From Sitta carolinensis (Eukaryota > Chordata > Aves > Passeriformes > Sittidae): DNA of 64,000 bases. Below, piece by piece: positions 53,158 through 64,000 of the stretch. Position 1 is the first letter of the stretch. Each line of letters begins with the position of its first letter. The notes beneath the pieces were generated by a model. That model made no database searches and was not told the DNA's origin. It saw only the letters and a list, made by a program, of their open reading frames with translations. The stretch covers positions 7,970,001-8,034,000 of the forward strand of contig CM063292.1 in assembly GCA_032173965.1 (NCBI GenBank), read 5' to 3'. Both the position numbers and the translations under genes were made by a program.

Positions 53158-56100
53158 CTTAAGAGGGAGAATCCAGTGCTGCAAATGATCATAACACAGC
53201 TCAGGGGAAAATATAAACCTTGAGTAGTCCACTCAGTGCTACATCAGGTGAAAGCAAGCTTGGGGACTTTAAAGGGATCATCATTTATCTGTCTTTAGAG
53301 ATTATGGGCCAGGCTTTCTGTTATTTATTGATGTGTTTGTCACAAATCTGAGTCTGCCAAGTGGAATATATTTAGAAGTCTATACTTGTTGAAATCTATG
53401 GTATCATTCAAGAAAGCTCTACTACGTAATGCACATATTCTGAGGAAAAAGATTACCTCACTTTTTTAAAAGAGAATTTCAGATAAGCATTGCTAATAAT
53501 GAAGGCATTACAGAATATTTTGTTTCCAAAGAATTCACTAGAATCCTGTATCTCAAGCAGATCTCAGCTTCGGTTTCGGAGGGATGAGTATGCAAATATC
53601 AGGATATTCATATTTAAATCAGAAGAATGTTGTGCAGTCAAGTTCTGTTGCTAATAAATTTCTTTCTAGGCTAAGTTAAACCAGCTTCTCTGAGATAAGT
53701 CTTTGCTCTAGTTTCATACTACACCTGTTCTCCATTTATTACTGCTGTTTTTATATCAATTAACCAGCAACGATGGGCATTTCCTTAGTGTTAATGGCCC
53801 ACACTGTGTGTGTGCTAGGAAAGTATCTGCAAGGTGGCTGTTCCAGCCATTAGACAATGGAAATGGAAATCCAGGGAGCTGGAGGCAGAAAGAGGACAGA
53901 GTTTAATTATTACATGCCTTATCCATGTCTGGCAATCTGATCGCTTGAATGATCAGTGATTCTGAGCTCCATTCAGAATCTGCAGGAAAAAATGGTCTAA
54001 TAAATAAGTCATGGCTATTTGATTTTCTTTTCCTCTGACTAGCATTGACAACACGCAACGTGGTAAGTGCTGCGAAACCTGTGCAAGAAGCTGGGAGAAT
54101 ACTGAGGAGGTTCAGCCCAGCCTGAACCCTGCTCTGCTTCACTGCCCAGCAAAATTGGCAGCCAGTTAATGCCAGCAACACAAGCATGTCAATGGGAGCA
54201 GGAGTTACAGCTATAATTGTCATCTACACAACGAAAAAATGCATTTGTGGGTTCAGGAGAATGGGATCACATCTGACTATTAGGATCCTGACTTCACTAG
54301 ATTTTACTGAATGGTAGAAAATTCATTTCAAGCAAGTAGCAAAGAAGCAAAGATGTGATGAGCCTTTGTACACACAAAAAAGATGCACCAAAAGAGACGT
54401 CTGTAATTTAATCATTCATTCTTACTGCACTGCAATTCAGGCTGTCAAAAAATCCTTGCACATGCCCCCAGATTCCTTTCCTGTTCAGGATACAGCTCCA
54501 GAGAGCTCCAACACATGAGCAGCACTATCAACCCTGACTTACAGAGCAAGACTACATTCACCCCTCCCTCATGCATTTAAATTTAAAATAAACCTCCCAA
54601 CCTTGGCTACAACTTTAAGCTCACGCAAGTCTCAGCTACACCACAAACTAATGAGAAATCTCATTAGGTCAGAGTTTAAAGTCCAGAGACAGTGACAACG
54701 TTCACCCTTTTTATCCACACAGCACAAAGGTTCATTCTCAGGGCATCATTTTGCCAGTGGACCTCCTTCCTCCAGCCTGTCATCACCTGGATATTCCTGC
54801 TCTTTTCCATTCAGCAGGGTAAACTTGGATGAATGGCAATGTAGAAAGAAAATTTAAGAATCAATTCACAGATTCAATAGCTTTGAGTCTCGCCCTTGCC
54901 ATGAGTGTATTTCTTCTCTGCACACCCTAAGCCAGCATTTCAGAGGTGTCTTTCAAAGATGTCAAGGTTCTTTCTAATATTATCTTCTCTTAAAATTCCA
55001 CATGGCAGAATTCATCAGCACAGAAGAGAGGAGAGAGGAAAAAAGTTAAGCAATAAGGAAGCAAAAATTAATTTGATCCCATAAGAAAGAGATGTAAGAA
55101 ATCACACAATAGGAAAAATGTGCAAAAGATATTTAGGAGTAAACCGATTTAAGGGTAGCAGTTGAGAGGACCAAAGCTCTAGAAAGAGATTAAAGGAAAA
55201 CATACAACTAAATCTGAAATACTGAAAGCAGCACCTAAACATCACCTGTACCATGTTAATCTCATTCAGTTCATCTTTTACACAGATGCCTCTTTGCATG
55301 GTTTAATCCCTATCAACCACAAAAAGATTAAAAAATTCGCTCTTGTGGGCACTCAAGTATTAAGGGAACCTCCCAGGGTGCCCATCCATGGCACTCCCTG
55401 GCAGGCACACTCCCACCACCCTACACTGTCCCTGCTGGGACCCAGCAGCAGCTCCAGGTCCCCTCCTGGGTCCCCCAGCCCTCTGCCAGCCAGAGCAGTG
55501 TTCCTCACTGCTCCCAGCCCAGCTTTCCCTCAGCAGAGGCTCCAACCTCTCATTCCATAAAGCTATTTATTCCCAGCACAGCAACACAGCCACAGCTGAG
55601 CCTGTGCCTCTGAGGGAGACCCCACAAAGGCTTTTATCCCTTCCCAGCCCGAGCACAGGGAAGCTTTGCCTCTTCTCCCTGAACCCGGGCTCCTGCCCTG
55701 GCTCTGGGTGTCCCTCACCCAGCTGTGCCACAGGTCCTCAGATCCCTTGTCATGAAAGGGTCACAGGTGACATCCTCCTGCCTCTCGGGGCTCCCACCCA
55801 GAGCTCAACCTGCACCTTGCAAACCGAGCTACCTGCCCCAGGTGTGTTCCTGGGCATGCCCCGTGGTTACTGGGATTCAAAGAGGAGGCAAAAGCCCCGT
55901 GCACTGGCCATGTGTTCAGGGAACCAGAGCGTGAAGGCAATGCAAAGTCTGGCCAAATGTCTGAGGGAGAGCCCCTCAAGGCAGCTCTTTAGGCTGGCTG
56001 GGCAGTCCAACTCCCTGAAAACAAAGGCTGCAGAAAACTAGAGACTCCTTCAAAAGAGTCTGTCAGCAACAGGAAAGTAAAGGAAGGAACAGCACCATCC

Positions 56101-58053
56101 AAATGTCCCACTTTGCACAGGTCTATTTGTCACCAACAGCAGGAATTTGTTCTGAGCAAGCACTGGCCAGATACTTGCCTATGAATGAGAACAGAAAATG
56201 TCTTTCTTCTACATAAAAACACGACCAAATTAAAACCTCCACAAAAATCCCACAAAACAACCCCTAACCAATCCTTTGCCTGTCAAGTACACGTAGAAGA
56301 ATCACGTTCCCCACTGGCTCACACTTTTCTCCTCCTTGTTTTGCTAGACATGAAAGGCTTAAAGTCATATTTTGAAGCATTAAGATTAAAAATGTTTAGA
56401 ATTATCCACACACATTTTAAACCTGATCACTTTTTAAAAGATCAGCCAGTCTGAGCCTGAGGATCTTCACCCCCATTTCAAGTGAAAATGCAGAAGCAGC
56501 AATGTTTCCAGTCCTGCTTGGAAGATTCCCACCTATGACAGTGGCTGAGGGATGGTACAATTAAACAACTTTGTCATGATGACAAGCAGGAAACTGCCAA
56601 AAATTACCTCAGCTTAGAGCACAGATTTACATGCAGGTACCTTACCAGCACAAAGCTCTGAAATAGTGAATTATGGTTTGTCAAAAGTTGGTGTTTATCT
56701 ATGAAAGGGTTGCTAAATATTGCATATTTAGGATCTACCATACTGGCAATCAAGAAATAAAATCCAGTATGATGGCTTAGGAGTAGTAAGCAAATTTAAT
56801 GGCAATTAAATGGTCTGGTCATTGCCCTGCAGATGGAGAGGAGAGCCTTGCACAAGCCCTGGGAAGCAGCCAGCCCAGGAAGAGGAAATGCTCCTGCATG
56901 AACAATTCCAACATATTCATTTTCCTGTGAGACATCAGCAGTCCATTAATAAGACTGCCAGTGAAGGTATCGTAATGACACACTCTGTATTTGCATTTGC
57001 TGCTTGTGTCTGCCTCCAACAGATTTCTGTTATTTTACAACAAAGATTTTGTCTACTATTGTCTTGCAAAAAAAATTTTAAAATGCCCATTTTCCCCTGT
57101 TTGACAGTTCTATAAGCAAATCTAATTTCTGATTGAAGAGCTTAAAAATAATTTCACTTAAATAAGTGTCAAAGACAGTAGTCTATGAAATTAAGCTTTT
57201 ATTTTATGCAAATGTCAAATAATTATATTAGGAAAGCAAAAATAAGCCATCAGCAGGAACACAAATGTTTAGAACAGGATTGGCATTATTATTTTCATAG
57301 CCAGTCTGATAAGAGACAATTTTACAATAGCAGTAGATGCTGAGGCTCCCATGAAGTCTAATGACAAGGCTGATTTCTTAAAAAATTCTTGAGTATAATA
57401 ATGCTTCAAAAAACTGAAAATGCAACAGGCAGACTTCATGTTTGTGTGAGGTAGTAAAGTGCACTTCTGGAAACCACTCTGACACAGACATGGAAAGGAA
57501 ATATAAAAATGAACTGGAGGAGTGTCTTGCAAAATTATTCCTTTTATCTTGCTCCTTTTTGGAGGAAACAAACTGTAAAATTACTTCACTTTACATCTTA
57601 CTATTCTAATATCTGACAGTGTTGGATCATAAACTAATAATTCTGCTTTCCATGCTGTTGGTAAATCTCGTGATCTGAGAAAATCAGTATGGACATCTTA
57701 TATATTTTACCTTTAAAAACATTAAAATTATTAACTGGTTAGATATTTAGCTGAAAAAGTATGCCTGACAAAACCACGCCTTCCTTTCTTTTCTCATCTT
57801 TCCCTGTGGCTTGGCTTCCCTGCAAGCAGAAAGTATTTCTGCTAATTTATTAAAGTATTGTTTGGCTGCAGGATGGCACAGTAACAGGGCACTGCTGGCA
57901 CTGCTGGCAGTGAAATCCCCAAATTCCTGAGGTGGCTCAGAGGAACCCAGGGTACAAGGATGGTAACTTGGGAGCTCAGCTCACACCCAGATCCAGCTTT
58001 CCCACTTACATGTGTCACAGACTCCTAATATGTTTGGTTTTGAAAAGAAGTAC

Positions 58054-58404
58054 TGTCACTGTCGTGAATAACGCATGACACAAACTTGTGTGGAATTCTT
58101 CTAAAGTTCTCAGAGAAATTAATTTGACTCTGTTTATTATCAGGGATTCCTCTTTTTTATACATTTTCTACAGATCACTGTGATTGGTGAATGAAAGATA
58201 ACTTTTTATCTACATTGGTCAAACTAGAGGGATATCAAAAAAAAGTTCTTCCCATAGAAAGAATTCTAAGCATGAGTATTGTTACAAAAACAATCTTGAT
58301 GTTTATGTGCTTTTTGCTTGGAACGAGTTTCAGCAAGCCAAAACATCAGGAAAAACGGAGCTTTAGAAACTCAGGAGCTTCAGGCTTGAAAAACTCAGTC
58401 TACA
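58054..58404 (-). mobile_element. Solo LTR family B, copy 2 (diverged)
   Basis: This 351-base element starts TGTCACTGTCGTG and ends CAGTCTACA, flanked by AGTAC on both sides (58049-58053 and 58405-58409; AAGTAC if the terminal A is counted as flank). It shares 'tgtgattggtgaa', 'acattggtcaaac' and 'aaaacatcagg' segments with the other two B copies but is clearly more diverged. A minus-strand AATAAA (plus tttatt near 58132) sets the likely orientation. The 5- or 6-bp duplication leaves the ERV class open. Confidence 0.8.
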
Positions 58405-58583
58405 AGTACCACAGGAAAGATGTTAGACAACAAAAATGGGCCAAATAAGCATATTTTATCATCCAGTTTTTATGTTCATAGGCATAGTACCATGAAACTG
58501 AGCTTCAAATGTTCTGTACCATAATGCTGGACCCTTCAAAGCAGAGATTGTGGAAAGCAAACCTGGCACCACTCAGTCCCCTA

Positions 58584-58868
58584 TGTTGTCCCTGAAAATC
58601 AGCCTTCTGATTTGTTTTAGTATAATGGAGTCAGTTCTCATGAATTGTAAGATAAACAAGGATCATGTTTGCATTCCTTTGTAAAAGATCTCACCTGATG
58701 GACTTCTCAAGTGACCAGTGGAGATGGAGAGGTGGGAACTTCTCTGTCCAATCTCTGATCACTGTCCAGAAACTGATAGATACGAGGTCAGCAATAAACT
58801 GGAGAGTTCTTTTCTTCTCCTCTACCTGAACACCTGCTGTGTGTGTTCCTATCTATGTCACAATAACA
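58584..58868 (+). mobile_element. Solo LTR family A, copy 3
   Basis: This 285-base element runs TGTTGTCCCTGAAAATCAG to CACAATAACA, flanked by CCCCTA and CCCCTG (58578-58583 and 58869-58874), a 6-bp duplication with one mismatch. On this strand an AATAAA occurs near 58793, about 75 bases before the 3' end, which is where an LTR polyadenylation signal is expected. That makes plus the element's own orientation. It is the inverted counterpart of copies 1 and 2. Confidence 0.9.
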
Positions 58869-59525
58869 CCCCTGCAAGCAGGAGTGAGCAGCACTGGTCA
58901 GCAGGCTCTGCAGAGAGCTGTCCCTGCAGGGCTGGCCCCAGAGTGTGCTCAGACAGGGCTCTGCTGCACACTGAGTGCTGACAGAGTGCCAGGGTCTGTG
59001 CCCCAGCTCAGGCCACGACACGGGCTGGCAGCCCCACCTTCCCCACCTGCTCCTTTGCCTCAGTTAGGCTTGTGTCAAATGCACTGTCTAAAATACAGTG
59101 CTAATAGGAATAATAAATTACACTGTCGGGTGTGATCCTGTCAGCAGCTCCAAATTAATTAAGAATTCTCCTGGATTAAAATCTCTGACCCGTTTTGCCA
59201 GGCAGGGCAGCTCTCCTGCCTCAGGTGTGCAGAACAGCCACCAGGGCTCTGTGGACCTGAACAATGCAGGCTCTTGTTGAGAGCTGGGTGTGAGTAAACT
59301 CATCCATATGTATCCAACAGCACTACTTTCATGCAACATTACCCCTGTGCTTAATCATTTATGGCTCTGAAACATAATAGCACTCAGAATTAAGAACGTC
59401 TGGGTTGAGCTTTCAATTTACTTCCACAATAGCAAAGCTTTAATTTTTTCTGTCTTAGTAGAGCTAATTATAAGGCTTTGGTTTGGGCTTTTTAAAGCAC
59501 TTTTTAATGTTTACCCTGTATACCC

Positions 59526-59829
59526 TGCGTCACTATTTTAGATAGCACACAACATGGACTCCATGATTAGAAGGCTAAAAAAATGACTCTTTTTATTAGG
59601 GATGGTTCTCCCTTATATATAATTTTACACAGAGCAATGTGATTGGTGAAACAAAGGTAAACTTCTTCAATCACATTGGTCAAACCAGAGGGACATCAAG
59701 AGAAAGTCCCTCCTGTCAGAAGGAATGAATAATATAAATATTATTACAAAAACATTCCATCATGTTTATCACACTTTCCTGGGAAAGAACATCAGAAAAC
59801 AAAAACATCAGGCTTGAAACCAGACTACA
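59526..59829 (-). mobile_element. Solo LTR family B, copy 3 (uninterrupted)
   Basis: About 304 bases, TGCGTCACTATTTTAG to GACTACA, with ACCC on both sides as a possible short target duplication. It is very similar to the outer parts of 40230-40825 and acts as the empty-site reference showing that LTR A inserted there. A minus-strand AATAAA (plus tttatt near 59598) gives the orientation, in the same direction as CDH8. Confidence 0.8.
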
Positions 59830-60090
59830 ACCCTGCACATATGTATTCATCAATCTCTTCAGAATATCTATCAGCACATTCACTGGAACAATATATGTAG
59901 TTGTGAAAACTAAAAGCAATGGAGCTTGCACAAAAATCAAGCTTTCTTTACAAAATTCTCTTAACTTGAACACCCAATACATTTAATAGCTATTATTTAA
60001 ATTTTACTGAACTATGTCAAGTTTCCACTGCACAGCCTGTTAAAATCAATTATAAACCCAAGAGAACAGTCAGAGTGCACAAACACTTAC

Positions 60091-60227
60091 TGGTTTCGGT
60101 GGCTACAATAGTGATGTTGTGCCAGGTGCTGGTTTCTCTGTCCAGGGGGGTAGCCAGAGTTATTTTCCCATCCTCAGCATTGATGTTGAACTGTCTCTCA
60201 AGGTCAGTGTGGCGATCAATGGAAAAC
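60091..60227 (-). CDS. CDH8: CDH8 exon: second half of EC4
   Basis: This 137-base exon begins after CTGTTTTGCAG with one base that closes a split codon and ends with one base of a split Arg codon before GTAAGT. The frame reads FSIDRHTDLERQFNINAEDG, then KITLATPLDRETSTWHNITI, then VATET. LDRE and the DRHTD segment are typical calcium-site and core motifs of a cadherin repeat. NIT is a potential N-glycosylation sequon. It joins in frame to RNHSQVSRVPVAIKV of the next exon. It is the most upstream CDH8 exon in the window. Confidence 0.95.
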
Positions 60228-63200
60228 CTGCAAAACAGACATCCCTGTAATCTACTTAATGAAGTTGGTGTAATCCATACAGTCACGGAGACAATTTAGG
60301 GAGCCCTCTGAGAGCTGCAGTTTTATAGCCAAATGGATTGAGAAGCTCAATAGCATAATAATTTAGAAGGCAAAATGACAAACTGAGGCTAAAAAAACTT
60401 AATAATTATTGCCCAAGGAGTAATTAGCTGTATACCCAGTGTGAAGGTCGTAAAGGGCCCTCAGGTTCACTGGGTAGCATCTCTGAAAAACGGTGCTGAT
60501 CAAGAGTTAATTACACAATCCATCACATTTATTGGACAGTTTCTATGGTATTTCACTGATGATAATTTCGACAGTAATGTATTAAGCCACAAAAGTGGTG
60601 GGCTTTGTGGTTATTTTTGAAAAGGGCTGAATAATATTATTTTACCAATAAATTTCAGATTAATGAAGCATGAACGATTCACCAAGCACATTATTTGCTT
60701 ATGGTTCAAGCAGCTCCATGGGCAGAGCACAGCGAATCACCATTTTTCCTATAAAACACTGCAATTGCTGGAGGCTTGATTCTTTTGTGGGTTGACATCA
60801 CTGATTTTTAACCAAACAAGTTCTATCTGACAGGTAGTCAGAGTTTGCAAATGTGAATGTCCAGGTAAATTCTGCAGCCCAAGCAGGGGCAGCTGACAGG
60901 GAGCCAGAGCTGCAGAGGATTGCTCCAACGGTGCATTAAGCAGGATGATGATTTAAAGCTCAGGTCCAGATCTCCCAAAAGCTTTTATGTTTGTCCATTT
61001 GCACAGAGTTATTTTATTAATGAATTATTCGCGAAAAGAAAACTAAATCACAAAATTGAGTCTCCAGTTGCTTGACAGGAAAGGTAGGGAAAGAGGGAGC
61101 TGAGTGATAAACTATTGATATGGTTTAACAGAAATTGACTTCAAGGGGTTTTACTGAATCCTAATTGTGGATTTATATAAAAGCCTTTTAAGCCTTTTTT
61201 GTCTGTGTATTACAGAAGCTACCAGCATGCACTGGCAATTTTTACATCTGTTCTGCACCACAGCAAGGCACAATGGGGTGAGTCAGGATACAGTATCAGA
61301 CTCAATTACCTTACGGAGTGGCCAGAAAAGTGACTCCAGTCTGTCATTTTCTCATCACTTTTCTACCTTTTGCAAGCATGTTGTTAAAATTCCCCAATAA
61401 AAGTTAAAGAACATATTTTACTACAGTGATAATGGCATAGCTATCTGAAAATCAGCTATTCCATTCTGGTTTGTGCTTTATCAGAAGCAATTTCCAAAAT
61501 ATATTCTGATTTGGAGGTCCCTTTATACACTACAATAAATATATTCCAATGAACTCAAACTCATTCCAGCCTAACACAATCAATTTTAATAGACACAGCA
61601 TTAGTATCTGATTTCAAAGCTTGGGATTATTGTGTTCATCTTTTTTTTTATTATTTTATTATTTCAGTATCAGATATTTCCCTGTTTAGAACGAAAGTTA
61701 CATTGCAATTAGATTATTTGTGTAATGCATTCTGTAAGATACAGCTCATTTTCAGAAAGAGCTCTAAATGATGAAAACTTATCAAAATCTCGAAGTTTAA
61801 GTATTTAAATACTGCATTGTCAGAGCTCAAGGCTAACCTGATCACACTGGTAAGGTGTAATGTAATGTTATCCAACAAGTAATGGATTTAAAAGGGAAAA
61901 ACCCCAGCTTAACTACAAAATGGGATTTATTATATATTTACTTGTTTTGTTTGAAACTCTAAGAGCTAGTTTTACTCATTGAAAAATTACTAGCTTGGTA
62001 AGAAGACTACCAGAAAAATATGAAGTCAAATTTCCAAATATTTGTGCCTAAAGCTGGGCACATGCATTTTTATCTGGACATTTAAGAAAACTGATTTTCT
62101 CATGAGCTCCACATACTCAGTTCTCAATGGTTTAATGGGAACTGCACTAAACTCAGCATTTCTGAAAATCAGGTCACTTGCGTGGAAGAATAAAGCTGTA
62201 GGTGCTTCACTTCAGGCAATCATTTTTGAAAATGTATCTCGACCGTATTTTGATGTCTCCCTAGTTCCAATTAAAGTATTAAAAGTGAAATTCTGGTACT
62301 AGTCAAGCTAGTAAAAAATACCTTACAGCCTTTCACAGGTTTAAGATTTCACTCAAGAAAATACAAGAAATTACAGCAATCAGCTCTTTTTAAGAAGTCA
62401 TCACTTAAAACTGTCTTTTCATTCTTGAGTTTTATGTAATGAAGCAGAAAGAACTCTCCTGGTATCAAACACATATGAAATTCTCACAGTCCACAAACAA
62501 AATAAAATGTGAAATGCTCATATGCTTATTCAATGTTTAGTTGACCTGGGCTTAACATAAATTCCTCTGAGGGAAGACACAGTTTTTCTCTCAGGACCAA
62601 TTCTTCCTTAAACTTCCACTCACGGCCTTCCTGCCATGCAGGTTTTGAAGTTATAAAAGCGGGAGTGACACTTTTGTGAGTTTATTATATCACATTTCAT
62701 CTCATCCCAGCAGTATTTACTCACAACACAAACCCAGGGATTCAAGAGGAAACGTTTTTAACATAAGCTGCGTGTCTTTGCAAGACAACAAAGAGGTAAA
62801 ACCCTCTCCTGATTTTAATGTGATAAATATTTGTTACAAAACCAAAAAATAAAATCTGCAGTGTCATAAACCTGGGGAAACTCACGGTACATTTGCAGTT
62901 TCCTTTTCATGATAATGGTGTTGTAACTCTTTTTAATGGGAATGCATTGTCAGATCCATAAAACATACATAAAACATATATTTCTCTAAAAATGAGAAAA
63001 GAATATCTTGGGAAATAATATCTTTTGAAATTGCCACAAAGCCAGCACAGGTTATTGGGAAGTTTGGGTTAGTTTATGAGTCTGCTATGGCAATTATAGG
63101 AGCAACCCCACAGTGGTTTAACAAAAGCCTGGAAATGATTCTCTGCCCTGCTCTTGCCCTGCTGCTGTTATGACTTTATTTGATCCACTCCTTATTTGCA

Positions 63201-64000
63201 CCAATGTAAATAGGAACAGAAACCCTTTTTTTGCTGCTCCTGATGAAACTTGCACTGACACCCCAGGAGTGGGAAATCTCCATTTTTACTAATGCCAGGC
63301 AGATTAGACAGGGTACTTAGTGACAGATAAACAACTGCACCGTTGGGGAGGCACTAAATATTGGATCTGGGTTTGTAAGGCCTGCTGTGAATTAAGAAAA
63401 TGATCAACTGCTGCCAAAGATGAAATCCCTGCCGAAAGGAATGGGGAAAACCTGCTCCAGTGCCTCTTGTCTCTCCCCAGAGAAAGGCACTGAAGGGCAG
63501 TGATTTATTTACAGGAGGGCAGTTGCAGTATAGGAAGGGACATTATTACTCGTGCTTTTTGCTATGTGCCTGGATCATGCTCTATCCAAGATAACTCACT
63601 GCAGATAAAGAGAGCATCCCTCCACAGCAGCACAGAGGCAGCCAGAGCTGTGTGCCAGCAGGGGCTGATCCTCCCAGGCCAGAGCTGCTCCCAGGATCAG
63701 CCCCCTGCCCACAGCAGCCCCTGCAAAGCCCACGGCTGAGCTGGACTCACTGGGACCCCACCCAAACGGGGGAAATGCATCCAGATGTGGCCCTGACCAC
63801 CATCCTGGAATTACTGGGCTGGAACACAACAAACCACAGAGCAGTTTTACAATTATTACCCAACTCTGTCAAGCCTTTTGGCCATCAGCCTTAAAAACAG
63901 GAGGCCCTTCAGCAGTGTGCACTGCACAATGGCAACTGAGGATCAGAAAGAGCTTGTGCTGCTTATTTTATACCTGATGGATTAGAAAAAATATCAGAGA
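60228..64000 (-). other. Part of the next upstream CDH8 intron
   Basis: The acceptor of the 137-base exon lies at 60228-60229. The remainder is AT-rich and mostly unique, with a GC-richer patch near 63640-63800. I looked for the preceding EC3-EC4 exon on the minus strand and found no frame resembling it, so that exon lies beyond the window. Confidence 0.85.

Larger units (their letters stand above)
40081..60090 (-). other. CDH8 intron (20,010 bp), repeat-rich
   Basis: The donor is ACCA|GTAAGT (60090-60089) and the acceptor CCCCTAG (40082-40081). The intron contains three family B LTRs, three family A solo LTRs, a long CR1 with a minisatellite, another CR1 and a trinucleotide repeat. Its GC-rich patch at 55360-56040 has a 217-codon plus-strand open frame without recognisable homology. 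No further exon is apparent. Confidence 0.9.

Noticed and set aside
58054..59829. A provirus bounded by the two family B LTRs at 58054 and 59526
   Set aside because: The two LTRs differ strongly from each other, have different flanking duplications, and enclose only about 1.1 kb, which contains an unrelated solo LTR A and no retroviral coding motifs.

Overview
This window looks like vertebrate nuclear DNA, most likely from a bird. It is AT-rich and gene-sparse, with long introns, many CR1 LINE fragments carrying the avian-type 3' end, and solo LTRs. A GC-rich CR1 subfamily makes a songbird plausible but does not prove it. I see no prokaryotic features, CRISPR array, tRNA or rRNA. Comparisons with known proteins are from memory; no search or alignment was run. 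The only protein-coding gene I can support is the 3' part of a type II classical cadherin on the minus strand, almost certainly CDH8 (cadherin-8). Five exons (137, 122, 118, 252 and 494 coding bases) all have GT/AG junctions and join in one open frame. In transcription order they are 60091-60227 (second half of EC4), 39959-40080 (EC4-EC5 linker and start of EC5), 32740-32857 (EC5), 9608-9859 (end of EC5 and most of the transmembrane helix) and 6909-7402 (rest of the helix, whole cytoplasmic tail, stop). Exons for the signal peptide, prodomain and EC1-EC3 lie beyond base 64000. Together these exons encode the membrane-proximal, membrane-spanning and catenin-binding half of a calcium-dependent neuronal adhesion molecule. 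Layout: 1-6908 is the 3' UTR plus downstream flank, with CR1 pieces and a decayed non-LTR reverse-transcriptase-like remnant at 1833-2144. 7403-9607, 9860-32739, 32858-39958 and 40081-60090 are introns, and 60228-64000 is part of the next upstream intron. The most structured non-coding DNA is in the last two complete introns. Two CR1 copies in opposite orientation (about 35.5-36.2 kb and 47.4-48.8 kb) each carry an expanded 20-bp GC-rich minisatellite and lie on either side of the 122-bp exon. Three copies of one solo LTR family (A) and three of another (B) also occur, including an LTR A inserted in an LTR B 225 bp from that exon and an LTR A inserted in a CR1 with a perfect 6-bp target duplication. 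I found no new coding system. The most distinctive observations are these nested, inverted repeats around one frame-critical exon and the ancient RT-like remnant.
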